Positions 34,702 to 43,023 of a DNA stretch of 64,000 bases are shown in pieces (position 1 is the first letter of the stretch; each line of letters opens with the position of its first letter). The stretch is taken from positions 62,001-126,000 of the forward strand of contig JAHZLQ010000008.1 in NCBI GenBank assembly GCA_022599775.1. The letters run 5' to 3'. The notes below the pieces were generated by a model. It was not told the origin of the DNA. It saw nothing but the letters and a program-made list of their open reading frames with translations, and searched no databases. This DNA comes from Gammaproteobacteria bacterium. GTDB lineage: Bacteria > Pseudomonadota > Gammaproteobacteria > Nevskiales > Nevskiaceae. The position numbers and the translations under genes are program-made.

Positions 34702-35246
34702 AGCGATTTTTTTCGTTATGGCGCGGAAACCTCAGGACATCTTAGTATGGCCACATATCTTTATCCAGGCACCATTCTTCGTTGCTGGAGGTTTCGGCGC
34801 AGGAACAATGAAGCGCCGAGAGGCTCCCGGAGCGGCCCATCCCGCCACATTGGCGCCTCATCAACAACGCGGATGAGCCCGAAGCGGGCATGCCCGAACA
34901 AACTCGCTGGGCCTGCAGAAATCGAGAAGGCGTAGTCAGGCGAACGGCTACGGTGCCGCCGGGCCGCCTTGCGGACTTATCGCGCCACCGCAGCTTGCAA
35001 TGATCTTGATCGGTGCGCCACGGACGATGGTCCCTACCGCCAAGCCCGGCGAGTTTCCGACGATGAGGTGCAGCCATAACGGAAACCTGCGAATTCTCTG
35101 TTTGCGTCCAACGGGAATCCTCAACTTCACGTCCGCCGCCAATCGCCTCGAAACCGCCGAGCTCAGCGCGGACCTGGAGCTCCATGAGCTTGCGGTCGAA
35201 CAGTCACGGCAGACCGAAGTGCAAGTTTCGGCGACCGGCAACAGGC
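34702..35246. other. Gene-poor stretch with an orphan GTATGG element
   Basis: About 545 bp between the convergent CoA ligase and thiolase genes. Several open frames up to 147 codons cross it, but they have Ser/Arg/Cys-rich, low-complexity translations and no ribosome-binding sites, so I annotate no gene. The only notable site is TAGTATGGCCACATATC from 34743, matching the island's promoter element without an evident gene behind it. The stretch could be a decayed gene. Confidence 0.5.
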
Positions 35247-36545
35247 TCAGCCCTCAAGGAGGGCCACTACACCCAGCCCGCCGGCGGCGCAGGCTGAAAT
35301 CAGCGTACGTCCCGATTTTCCCGTCTCCACACGATGTCTGGCCAGTTGTTTGGCCGCCGACGCAACAATCCGCGCACCGGTGGCGGCGAACGGGTGGCCC
35401 ATGCCGACCGAACCGCCGTTGACGTTGAGCTTGCTGCGATCGATCGGCCCCAGAGCCGAATCGAGCCCGAGTTTGGTCCGGCAATAGGTTTCGTCCTCCC
35501 ATGCCTTCAGCGTGCACAACACCTGTCCGGCGAAGGCTTCGTGAATTTCGTAGTAGTCGAAGTCCTGCAGACTCAGGCCGTTGCGGGTCAGCAGTCGCGG
35601 CACAGCATAGGCCGGCGCCATCAGCAAGCCTTCCGGGTCCGGACCGTAAAAATCCACCGCAGCGGATTCGGCATCCACCAGCCAGGCCTGGACATCGAAG
35701 CCCTGCTCGGCGGCCCAGGTCTCGGAAGACAACAGCACCGCGGCGGCGCCATCGGTCAGCGGCGTGGAATTGCCGGCCGTGAGCGTGCCCTTGCCACTGC
35801 TCTTGTCGAAGGCAGGCTTGAGACCTGCGAGCTTTTCCAGGCTGCTGTCCGGACGCAGGTTGTTGTCGCGCGTCAGTCCCAGAAACGGCACGATCAAGTC
35901 ATCGTAAAAGCCGCGCTCATAGGCACGCGCAGCATTGAGATGGCTTGCCAGTGTGAGTTCGTCCTGCGCTTCCCGACTGATGTTCCACTGCTGGACCATC
36001 AGCTCGCAGTGCTGCCCCATGCTCATGCCGGTGCGACGCTCGTTCACGTTGGGCACATCGGGCCTCAACATGTCCGGACGGAAACTCGATAGCAGCTTGA
36101 AACGTTCAGCACGCGACTTGCTGCGACTGAGCCTGAGGATCAACGCACGCAGCTTTTCGCTGACGGCGACGGGTGCATCGGAGGATGAATCCACACCGCC
36201 GGCAATGCCGACCTCGATCTGACCCAGCGCGATCTTGTTGCCGACCAGAATCGTGGACTCCAGCGAGGTGGCGCAGGCCTGCTGCACGTCGTAGGCCGGG
36301 GTCTGCGGCGCCAGCCGGCTTTGCATCACGGCTTCGCGACTGATGTTGGCGTCGCGCGAATGCTTGAGCACCGCGCCGGCCGCGACCTCGCCCAGACGCT
36401 GGCCTTGCAGACCGAATCGGTCAACGAGGCCATCGATCGCCGCGGTAAGCATGTCAATGTTGTTGCTATTCACATAGGCGGAGTTCTGTCGGGCAAACGG
36501 AATGCGTGATCCGCCGAGAATCGCGGCACGTTGCAGGGTTTTCAT
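35247..36545 (-). CDS. Acetyl-CoA C-acyltransferase (thiolase, FadI-like)
   Basis: A 432-residue thiolase that cleaves 3-oxoacyl-CoA with CoA in beta-oxidation. The acyl-accepting Cys91 lies in QQACATSLES, the catalytic His in EIHEAFAGQ and GHPFAATGAR, and the second Cys in SACAAGGLG. The length is that of the FadI/trifunctional beta-subunit branch. It is transcribed alone, divergent from the spermidine-synthase-like gene, with two overlapping palindromes in the promoter gap. It supplies the last step of chain shortening for acids activated by the ligases of the island. Confidence 0.92.
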   Translation of the reverse strand: MKTLQRAAILGGSRIPFARQNSAYVNSNNIDMLTAAIDGLVDRFGLQGQRLGEVAAGAVLKHSRDANISREAVMQSRLAPQTPAYDVQQACATSLESTILVGNKIALGQIEVGIAGGVDSSSDAPVAVSEKLRALILRLSRSKSRAERFKLLSSFRPDMLRPDVPNVNERRTGMSMGQHCELMVQQWNISREAQDELTLASHLNAARAYERGFYDDLIVPFLGLTRDNNLRPDSSLEKLAGLKPAFDKSSGKGTLTAGNSTPLTDGAAAVLLSSETWAAEQGFDVQAWLVDAESAAVDFYGPDPEGLLMAPAYAVPRLLTRNGLSLQDFDYYEIHEAFAGQVLCTLKAWEDETYCRTKLGLDSALGPIDRSKLNVNGGSVGMGHPFAATGARIVASAAKQLARHRVETGKSGRTLISACAAGGLGVVALLEG

Positions 36546-36604
36546 TGTCGGGCTCCGTATTGTTGCTTCGCGTCTGGCGCACGCAGGCTCAAAATATTTC
36601 GACC

Positions 36605-36628
36605 ATCATATTATATGATGCGCATCAT
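36605..36628. promoter_or_regulatory. Overlapping palindromes upstream of the thiolase gene
   Basis: ATCATAT-T-ATATGAT (36605-36619) overlaps ATGATG-CG-CATCAT (36615-36628) in the gap between the divergent thiolase and spermidine-synthase-like genes. Both are perfect. They suggest one dimeric repressor with two registers or two different regulators; no regulator gene is adjacent. Confidence 0.5.
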
Positions 36629-36729
36629 TCATGAATACAAGGGTTGCCCGTACCCGGCGTTTGGGAGTGCCTGTGAATCGTGCGGCTCAGGTAGTCTCCC
36701 CTGTTTCCGGATCGACCAAGGGTCGTGCC

Positions 36730-37443
36730 ATGAGCCTGTTGTTCGAGGAGCTGGACTACCGCGAAACGCCGATCGGCGCACTCAGCCTGCGCCGCCGTCG
36801 CGAGCTGCGGCTGGGCGTGGACGTGTTCGAAATCAAGCTGGGCGACGAATTTCTGATGACCAGCCTGTTCACCGCCTCCGAGATCGCGTTGGCGACGCTG
36901 GGACTGGCCGAACTGTCCGGCGACGGGCTCGACGTGGTGGTCGGCGGCCTGGGCCTGGGTTACACCGCGCAGGCGGTGCTGGAGCATGACAAGGTTGGTT
37001 CGCTGCTCGTGGTCGACGCTCTGGATGCGGTCATCGACTGGCATCGGCAAGGACTGCTGCCGTTGGGGCCGGGCCTGAGCACGGACCCGCGCTGCCGCTT
37101 CGTGCTAGGGGATTTCTTTGCGCTATCCGCATCCAATGCCGGATTCGATCCGGAAACAGCGGAACGAAAGTTCCACGCCATCCTGCTGGACATCGACCAT
37201 TCACCGGACTACGTGCTCAATCCGCGCCACGCTCCGTTCTACCAGCCCGACGGACTGCGCCAGCTGGCCACCCATCTGCACCCCGGCGGCATCTTCGGGC
37301 TGTGGTCCAACGAACTGCCGGACGACGCGTTCACGGAACGGCTGGCCGGGATCTTCCAGGAAGCCCGCGCCGAACTCGTGCGCTTCCATAATCCGCTTCA
37401 GGATCGGGAATTCGTGCAGACGGTCTATCTGGCAAGAAGCTGA
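36730..37443 (+). CDS. Spermidine-synthase-like SAM-dependent protein
   Basis: A 237-residue class I methyltransferase-fold protein. GGLGLGYTA near residue 72 is the SAM/decarboxy-SAM-binding loop, followed by the acidic VVDALD strand end and DIDHSPDY near residue 158. Such spermidine-synthase-like proteins (without the full polyamine-site signature) are widespread and poorly characterised. The ATG at 36730 has only a weak AAGGG signal; an upstream ATG at 36631 is possible. It is convergent with the broken tetR gene. Confidence 0.75.
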   Translation: MSLLFEELDYRETPIGALSLRRRRELRLGVDVFEIKLGDEFLMTSLFTASEIALATLGLAELSGDGLDVVVGGLGLGYTAQAVLEHDKVGSLLVVDALDAVIDWHRQGLLPLGPGLSTDPRCRFVLGDFFALSASNAGFDPETAERKFHAILLDIDHSPDYVLNPRHAPFYQPDGLRQLATHLHPGGIFGLWSNELPDDAFTERLAGIFQEARAELVRFHNPLQDREFVQTVYLARS

Positions 37444-37471
37444 GCGGGCCATAGGCCAGGCGCAAAAGCGG

Positions 37472-37957
37472 TCAGCCCGCGTCGCCGCGCTGCGTGGCGT
37501 AAAAGCCCAGGAACATATCCACGCAATCACGCATCACCTGCTGCTGCTCGGTCGTGCCCAGTGGCGGCTGACCCAGCGCCAACTGCGGCCAGAACGCGAA
37601 TGCCTTAACCATCGCCTGTAATTGGTGCACTGCGTGACCGGACTCCACATCGGAGCGAATCCGTCCATCGCCTTGAGCGTCACGCACCCAATGAACCAGG
37701 CCTTCCTCTTTTTCGGAGAGCCGATCGAGCAAGCCGTGTGCGCGATCCGGCGCGTGCACCAGTTCAGCCATCGCCACGCGTGAAAGCTCGATAAAACCGG
37801 CGTCGCCGAGCAGTCGCATCTTGCCTTGCAAGAAAACCAACAACTGTGCGCGCAACGGCGTATCGGCGCCATAGACCGGCGGCGCCACCGTCTGGCTCTG
37901 TTCCCACAACTGCCACAGAATTGCCTCGAACAAATCATCCTTGCTGGCAAAGTGGTC
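37472..37957 (-). pseudogene. 5'-truncated tetR-family gene
   Basis: The frame reads HFASKDDLFEAILWQLWEQ and then a TetR ligand domain (AefR-like) to a normal stop. HFASKDDLF is the end of the TetR DNA-binding domain, so the first roughly 45 residues with the HTH are missing. Upstream of the breakpoint the same frame meets a stop within a few codons and the DNA belongs to another gene. The remaining open frame (from Met at 37933, 153 residues) cannot make a DNA-binding protein. Confidence 0.8.
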
Positions 37958-38157
37958 TAGACCTCAAGGGCAAGGTGCTGATGCCGATTCACAACGGCAC
38001 CCTCGACCTATCGATGCGTCCATGGACCGAGCCGTTCGACCGAATCAGCGCGTTGGCCATGCAGCAAGATGTGCCGCTGGTAACACCACGCCTGGGCGAA
38101 CGACTGGACGTGAGCCAGCCGGGACAGACCGAGGCTTGGTGGCACCAAGCGCGCTAA
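37958..38157 (+). pseudogene. 3' remnant of a UlaG-type metallo-beta-lactamase-fold hydrolase
   Basis: The translation LDLKGKVLMPIHNGTLDLS followed by WTEPFDRI and LVTPRLGERLD is the C-terminal end of the MBL-fold UlaG/YycJ-like group, including the late metal-ligand His of MPIHNG. About three quarters of the protein is missing 5'. It abuts the truncated tetR gene head to head at about 37957, consistent with one deletion that removed both starts and the promoter between them. Confidence 0.75.
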
Positions 38158-38176
38158 GCCGCTCCTGTGCCCCCCC

Positions 38177-38213
38177 ATTGTTCCGGACAAGCCACAGGCT
38201 CGACCCGGAATCC
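38177..38213. repeat. REP-like palindromic repeat, copy 1
   Basis: A degenerate palindrome (TTCCGGACAAGCC and GGCTCGACCCGGAA) of the intergenic repeat type that also occurs at 42738 and 46239. It occupies the gap between the hydrolase remnant and the capsule-type gene. Confidence 0.7.
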
Positions 38214-38269
38214 GTGCTCCAGCCCGGTGACTTGGTACTGACTTCTCTGTCTCCGATACTGCGGAATCC

Positions 38270-39664
38270 ATGTCCCGTCCGCAGAAACTCGCCTTTATCG
38301 ATCCGGGCCTGCGCAAGGCACCGTTCTTTCTGGAGCTGCGCCGTGCGCTCGCACCTCGGATCGACTGTGTCTACTACTCGCGCCGCCGGCTGGTGCGGGC
38401 GCATGTGCGCAGCGTCGATGCGCTCCTGTTTCCAAACCGGACCTCGGGCAAGCGGCCGCTCCACACCATCAGCGATGTCGAACTGCGCGAAGCCATTGGT
38501 GAAAAGGAATGGCAGTTGCGGCGAGACAAGGCACTACGCAAAGCACCCTGGCTGTTGGGCGAGCTCGCCGCTTTCCTCGACGAGCAGGCCGTCGACGCCT
38601 TGCTGATCTGGAATGGCGGAAACCTGTGCGGCGCCCTGGCGATCTGGCTGGCACGCCAGCGCGGGCTGCCGGTGATCTTCGCGGAGCATGGCTACCTGCC
38701 CCGCACCACCCAGCTCGATCTCAAGGGTGTGAACGTACTTTCGTCGCTCACGCAGGCCGTGCACGACGGCACCGCCATGCTCGCACCGGACCCGGACGTC
38801 GATGCCGCGCTTGACGCCGACATCGATGCCTACCGCTCCGGCCGTCCGATGCGTCTCGCGGACGCACGCATCCCGGACATTCACCTGCGTGACCCCTGGG
38901 TACGCCTATCACGCCGCATCATCAGTTTCGTGAAATCGACGCTGCGCGGACGCTCCGCGGCAGCCGTGCTGCCGGGCACGCCGGAGGCTCCGGACTTGCC
39001 GCCGTTCCTGCTGCTGCCGTTCCAGGTCCGCAAGGACACGCAGCTTGCGCTGCATTCGCCGCTGCTCGGCAACGACATGCGCCGATTCCTGGCCGTCGCC
39101 GATGAAGCCCGTCGATCGGTGGCGCCGGACCTGCCGCTGGTCGTCAAACTGCACCCCTACGAACACATCAAGGTGCTGCGGCAATACCGCGATCTGCCGA
39201 CGCAGTTCCCGCAGGTTCACTTCGTCAGCCGTGAACCGATCACCGCGCTGCTGCCCAGATGCGCCGCCGTGATCACGATCAACTCCACCGTCGGCTTCGA
39301 AGCCATGCTGTTCGACAAGCCCGTGGTCGCGCTCGGCCACAACTTCTACACCGCGCCCGGTCTGGTCGAACCGGTGACCTCATTGGACATGCTGCCCGAC
39401 GCGCTGCGACGTGCCCTGACGCAGCCCGTCGACCACGCGCGCCGACGCGCCTTCCTGCGCTACGTCCATGCACGCTTTCTGGTCTTTGGCAGCTACGACG
39501 ACTTCAGCGAGCGCAGCGTGCAGGCCGTGGCTACACGGATCGCGGAGCTGTTGCCTGCGATCAACAGCAGGGCCGCTGAACCGGCAGCGGCTTTGCCCGA
39601 GGCCGGACGGAGTGAAGGCTCCGTGCGTGTCGAGGCAATGCAGCCGGCGGTGCTGCGCGGATAG
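38270..39664 (+). CDS. Capsule polysaccharide biosynthesis-type glycosyltransferase (KpsC/KpsS-like)
   Basis: A 464-residue cytoplasmic protein of the capsule polysaccharide biosynthesis family (PF05159-like). Clues are the N-terminal FIDPGLRKAPFFLELRRAL, the FAEHGYLPRTTQLD segment with a His near residue 143, LPLVVKLHPYEH near 294 and ITINSTVGFEAMLFDKPVVALGHNFY near 342, which form the nucleotide-sugar pocket. KpsC/KpsS enzymes add Kdo to a phospholipid anchor. It is a lone gene with no other capsule genes in the window; the C-terminal 40 residues are low-complexity. Confidence 0.8.
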   Translation: MSRPQKLAFIDPGLRKAPFFLELRRALAPRIDCVYYSRRRLVRAHVRSVDALLFPNRTSGKRPLHTISDVELREAIGEKEWQLRRDKALRKAPWLLGELAAFLDEQAVDALLIWNGGNLCGALAIWLARQRGLPVIFAEHGYLPRTTQLDLKGVNVLSSLTQAVHDGTAMLAPDPDVDAALDADIDAYRSGRPMRLADARIPDIHLRDPWVRLSRRIISFVKSTLRGRSAAAVLPGTPEAPDLPPFLLLPFQVRKDTQLALHSPLLGNDMRRFLAVADEARRSVAPDLPLVVKLHPYEHIKVLRQYRDLPTQFPQVHFVSREPITALLPRCAAVITINSTVGFEAMLFDKPVVALGHNFYTAPGLVEPVTSLDMLPDALRRALTQPVDHARRRAFLRYVHARFLVFGSYDDFSERSVQAVATRIAELLPAINSRAAEPAAALPEAGRSEGSVRVEAMQPAVLRG

Positions 39665-39759
39665 CGCTGTTTCGGCGGGCGCGCCGATCGACTGGCGCCT
39701 ACGCTTCGTATTCGGGTTCCCGCCCGGAACTTGTCGATCACCGGGCAAAGGCGCCACCG

Positions 39760-40335
39760 TCAGGCCTGCACGATCAGCCGTTCGATCTGTCCCGCTACCG
39801 TGTCGAACGGCGCAATGCTTCGTTGCGCACGACACAAGACGATGGCGCCCTCCACGCTCGCGATGACGAGTATCGCGAGTGACGAAGCCGACGCCGGATC
39901 GCGTCCCTGCGCCGCCAGCGCAGCCGCGATCTGAGCCGCCCAGTCGTCAAAAACCCCGGCAGCCGCCTCCAGGGCCGCTTCCGCGACGTCATCGATGGGC
40001 TCCTCCGCCACCGCGGCCATCACCGGGCACCCGATCCTGAAGTCCGATCGCACCAGGATGGCTCTCCACATCGCCAGAAACCCTCGCACTCCGGCCATGC
40101 CGCCGGCTTGCAGGTGGCGATCCAGATCCCGGCTGACTCGCGCACCGGCGAGTTGCACAGCCTCGACCACGACCTGCTGCTTGCCGCCAGGAAAGTGGTG
40201 GTAGATCGAGCCCAGCGGCGCTTCGGCGCGCTTGGTCATCTCGCGCACGCTCGTGGCGTTCAGGCCATGCCGCGCCAGCATTTCGGCGGCGGCCGCCACC
40301 ACACGCTGACGGGCATCGGATTGACGAGGGCTCAT
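39760..40335 (-). CDS. TetR-family repressor (LmrA/YxaF-like)
   Basis: A 191-residue TetR protein with an intact N-terminal HTH (ATSVREMTKRAEAPLGSIYHHFPGGKQ) and a C-terminal domain like that of the LmrA/YxaF group (GCPVMAAVAEE). It is divergent from an alpha/beta-hydrolase gene, and the 75-bp gap holds two inverted repeats with the same spacer, its likely operators. It therefore probably represses both transcripts. Confidence 0.92.
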   Translation of the reverse strand: MSPRQSDARQRVVAAAAEMLARHGLNATSVREMTKRAEAPLGSIYHHFPGGKQQVVVEAVQLAGARVSRDLDRHLQAGGMAGVRGFLAMWRAILVRSDFRIGCPVMAAVAEEPIDDVAEAALEAAAGVFDDWAAQIAAALAAQGRDPASASSLAILVIASVEGAIVLCRAQRSIAPFDTVAGQIERLIVQA

Positions 40336-40348
40336 TGCTCAACTCTTG

Positions 40349-40399
40349 CTATGACAGTCGTCATAGTCTAGCGTATCCGGACTATTACAGTCGTTATAG
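40349..40399. promoter_or_regulatory. Twin TetR operators CTATGAC-AGTC-GTCATAG and variant
   Basis: A perfect inverted repeat (40349-40366) and a second, one-mismatch copy CTATTAC-AGTC-GTTATAG (40382-40399) lie 33 bp apart centre to centre, three helical turns, in the tetR/hydrolase divergent promoter. Both keep the spacer AGTC. This is the natural binding site for the TetR encoded at 39760. Confidence 0.75.
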
Positions 40400-40410
40400 A
40401 ACAAAATCCA

Positions 40411-41283
40411 GTGACTACCGCTGCACAGCCTCTCGACCTCACCGCCGCCGACGGATACATCCTCGGCGGCACCCGCTACCCTGCCCGCGCGACGCCGCAG
40501 GGACGCCTCGTCGTGGCGGGTGCCACGGCGGTGCCGCAGGGCTTCTACAAGCGGTTCGCCGAATTCGCCAGCGCCCGCGGTTTCGACACGCTGATCTTCG
40601 ACTACCGGGGTATCGGACGTTCGTCGCCGCCATCGCTCAAGGGATTCCGCATGGACCTGCTTGATTGGGCGCGGCTGGATCTGGCAGCCGCCATCGAAGC
40701 GATGGCATCCGACGCCGTTCCCCTGTACCTCGTCGGTCATTCGTTTGGCGGGCATGCCTTCGGACTCCTGCCCAATCACCACAAGGTGACCGGCTTCTAC
40801 GTCTTCGGCACCGGTGCCGGCTGGCATGGCTACATGCCCATGGCCGAACAACTGCGCGTGCTGACGATGTGGAATCTGGTGCTGCCGCCCCTCACCTGGT
40901 GGAAGGGCTACTGTCCCTGGAAAATGCTGGGCTTGGGCGAGAACCTGCCGCTGGATGTGTTCCGGCAATGGCGGTACTGGTGCCGATTCCCCCACTACTA
41001 CTTCGACGATCCCGGGATGCGCGGAATCGAGCAGAGCTATGCACGGATTCACACCCCGATCATCGCCGCCAATGCGCTGGATGACCTCTGGGCCTCCCCG
41101 GCATCCCGTGACGCCTTCGTCCGCGGCTACCGCAATGCACCGCTGACCCGGATAGACCTGGATCCGAAAATGCTGGGCGGCACAATCGGCCACATGGGCT
41201 ACTTCCGACAGACAGCGGAACCGCTCTGGGAGAACGCATTGACATGGTTCACGAACCTGCCGCAGGCGGTCCCGACGCCATGA
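40411..41283 (+). CDS. Alpha/beta-hydrolase (S33-like)
   Basis: A 290-residue alpha/beta-hydrolase with GTG start. The nucleophile elbow GHSFGG lies near residue 112, and candidate acid and His residues are in NALDDLWAS and GHMGYFRQ. Its N-terminal region (GTRYPARATPQGRLVVAGATAV) fits small esterase/serine-aminopeptidase-like proteins. It overlaps the following membrane-protein gene by ATGA and is probably repressed by the divergent TetR. Confidence 0.85.
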   Translation: MTTAAQPLDLTAADGYILGGTRYPARATPQGRLVVAGATAVPQGFYKRFAEFASARGFDTLIFDYRGIGRSSPPSLKGFRMDLLDWARLDLAAAIEAMASDAVPLYLVGHSFGGHAFGLLPNHHKVTGFYVFGTGAGWHGYMPMAEQLRVLTMWNLVLPPLTWWKGYCPWKMLGLGENLPLDVFRQWRYWCRFPHYYFDDPGMRGIEQSYARIHTPIIAANALDDLWASPASRDAFVRGYRNAPLTRIDLDPKMLGGTIGHMGYFRQTAEPLWENALTWFTNLPQAVPTP

Positions 41284-41684
41284 GCGCATCGCCGCGCTGG
41301 CAACACCAGCTGAAGTGGCTGCTGCTCGCCACAGTTGCGGCAAGCATCCTTCATTACGCGGACAACCTGCTGTACTTCGAGCAGTATCCCGAACCGCCCT
41401 GGATCAACCGCTCCATGGTCGATGCGTTCTGGTTCATGATGACGCCGCTGGCCTGGATCGGATACGGCCTGATCCGCTCCGGCTGCCACCACAGCGGCAC
41501 GCTGGCTCTGCTGGCATACGCCGCCGGCAACCTGCTCAGTCTGGGGCACTATCGCTATGCGCCGATGTGCAGCATCGATCCGCGCATCAACACGCTGATC
41601 CTGCTCGAAGCCGTGCTCGCATGCGCGCTGGTGAGCTTTCTGGTCGTCCCTTATTGGCTCACGCGTGGACTGGCCAGAACCTAG
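41280..41684 (+). CDS. Small membrane protein of unknown function
   Basis: A 134-residue hydrophobic protein with about four membrane segments and no motif I recognise. The ATG at 41280 overlaps the hydrolase stop codon, so the two genes are translationally coupled. Several His and Tyr residues at segment ends (LGHYRYAPM) are notable but not diagnostic. It converges with the next hydrolase gene and their stops overlap. Confidence 0.75.
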   Translation: MSASPRWQHQLKWLLLATVAASILHYADNLLYFEQYPEPPWINRSMVDAFWFMMTPLAWIGYGLIRSGCHHSGTLALLAYAAGNLLSLGHYRYAPMCSIDPRINTLILLEAVLACALVSFLVVPYWLTRGLART

Positions 41685-42478
41685 CGCCCGCTGTCCAGCG
41701 CGTCCAGAAAGCGGTCAATCGCCGCATTGACCGGCTCCGGATGCGTGAGATTCGCCGCATGCCCCGCACCCCGAACCACCACGAGTTGCGAATGCGGCAA
41801 GCGCTCCGCCATGTCCTGCGCGCGATCGAGCGAGATCGCCACGTCGGCGTCGCCGTGCACGACCAGCGCCGGCACCCCGATCTCGCCGAGCCGGCTGCTG
41901 ATGTCGTCCCGCGACACCAGCGCCTGGAAGCTCGCCATCACATTGTGCCCCCGCCATTGACGCCACTTGTTCTGCCACTGCGCGGCGCCGGCCCAGCCCG
42001 GTCCGAGGATGATCTGGGCGATGGTGTCGGCCACCGGCTGTGACAAGCCCTGCTGCGCCCAGGCTTCGATCAGCTGCCGGTAGCCGGCGGTCTTCTCGGC
42101 GTCTTCGGTTCGAGCCTGCGTGTCGATCAGGATCAGTCCACGGACCCTGTCGGGATGGTGCAAGGCCGCCCGCAGCGACAGATAGCCGCCCTGACTCATG
42201 CCGGCGAGCACTGCGGATTCGATGCCCAAGTGATCGAGCAGCGCCACAAGATCGTCTGCCGAGTCGTAGTAGCTGAACGGCGCAATCGATTCGCCCGCCG
42301 TTCGGCCATGCCCGCGCTCATCCCAGACGATGCAGCGGTAACGCGCGCGCAGCGCGGCCACCTGCGGCTCGAACATGGCCTGATCCATCAGCAGACCGTG
42401 CGAGAACACCACGACCGGGCCGCTGGCTCCGCTGTCCTCGTAGTAAACGGTCTGACCGTTGACGGCGGCATAGGGCAT
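41681..42478 (-). CDS. Alpha/beta-hydrolase (haloperoxidase/esterase type)
   Basis: A 265-residue alpha/beta-hydrolase starting MPYAAVNGQ, with GAGGAG 6-7 nt before the ATG. The oxyanion HG of FSHGLLMD, nucleophile AGMSQGG near residue 97, Asp of VHGDADVAI and His of GAGHAANL form the expected catalytic triad. This type includes enol-lactone hydrolases, esterases and cofactor-free haloperoxidases. The longer open frame upstream lacks a start signal. No regulator is adjacent. Confidence 0.88.
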   Translation of the reverse strand: MPYAAVNGQTVYYEDSGASGPVVVFSHGLLMDQAMFEPQVAALRARYRCIVWDERGHGRTAGESIAPFSYYDSADDLVALLDHLGIESAVLAGMSQGGYLSLRAALHHPDRVRGLILIDTQARTEDAEKTAGYRQLIEAWAQQGLSQPVADTIAQIILGPGWAGAAQWQNKWRQWRGHNVMASFQALVSRDDISSRLGEIGVPALVVHGDADVAISLDRAQDMAERLPHSQLVVVRGAGHAANLTHPEPVNAAIDRFLDALDSGR

Positions 42479-42647
42479 GGGGGTCTCCTCGTTATGATTG
42501 TTTGAATGGCCACGAACACGGCCATGTCGTGTCAATCTGCGCGTGGCCGGAGTCTGATCAGCGTGTCACGCAAGGACCGGGACTTCGTCCAATACTCTTA
42601 TAAATAGTGCTTTTGTTCCATTCGCTGTCGCCACCCGGAGCCCTTGC

Positions 42648-42690
42648 GTGGATTCCGGGTTCCCGCTGCGCGGGCCCCGGAATGACGGGG
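42648..42690. repeat. REP-like palindromic repeat, copy 2
   Basis: GTGGATTCCGGGTTCCCGCT, then GCGCGGGCCCCGGAATGACG: a palindrome typical of intergenic repeats of many proteobacteria. A nearly identical copy is at 42883, differing mainly in the centre. These copies dominate the 545-bp gene-free gap between 42479 and 43023, in which I see nothing else coding. Confidence 0.8.
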
Positions 42691-42737
42691 CGATGGGAAG
42701 TCCGCATGAGCCTGCCTGTTCGCCGCCACCGTACATC

Positions 42738-42776
42738 CGTCATTCCGGACAAGTCGCAGACTTGATCCGGAATCCA
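42738..42776. repeat. REP-like palindromic repeat, copy 3
   Basis: CGTCATTCCGGACAAGTCGC and its near-complement GATCCGGAATCC form the second variant of the repeat. It is almost the same as the copy at 46239 and related to that at 38177. It lies between the copies at 42648 and 42883 in the opposite variant form. Confidence 0.8.
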
Positions 42777-42882
42777 TGCAACGTCCCATCGGCGCACCAA
42801 CAATGTGACTCGTGCGTCACCGCTCCAGCGTGATGGGCGTCGCCGATTCGCGGCCGAACGCTGCGATATGAGGTACCGGTGC

Positions 42883-42925
42883 GTGGATTCCGGGTTCCCG
42901 CTGCGCGGGCCGCGGAATGACGGGG
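42883..42925. repeat. REP-like palindromic repeat, copy 4
   Basis: Same variant as the copy at 42648: GTGGATTCCGGG on the left, CGGAATGACGGGG on the right. The distance from the first copy is 235 bp; the DNA between holds the other repeat variant and no gene. Confidence 0.8.
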
Positions 42926-42983
42926 CGGTGGGGAGCGGCATGAGCTTGCTTGGACGCGGTTCGAACAGCGCACTTCCGCGAAT

Positions 42984-43008
42984 GCGGCGCCGTCTTGTAC
43001 GGCGCCGC
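42984..43008. terminator. Hairpin downstream of the HiPIP gene
   Basis: Perfect 10-bp arms GCGGCGCCGT and ACGGCGCCGC with a 5-nt loop, 15 bp after the HiPIP stop on the leftward transcript. It lacks a T-run but its position fits a terminator. Confidence 0.6.
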
Positions 43009-43023
43009 GATTCCGAGCCAGGC

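Noticed and set aside
34742-35185. 147-codon open frame in the gap between ligase and thiolase
   Set aside because: Composition is Ser/Arg/Cys-rich with no family resemblance and no ribosome-binding site; also antisense alternatives of similar length exist.
42648-42925. Repeats considered as a CRISPR array
   Set aside because: Only three copies, of two different palindromic forms, with unequal spacing; further copies are scattered at 38177 and 46239. No cas genes.
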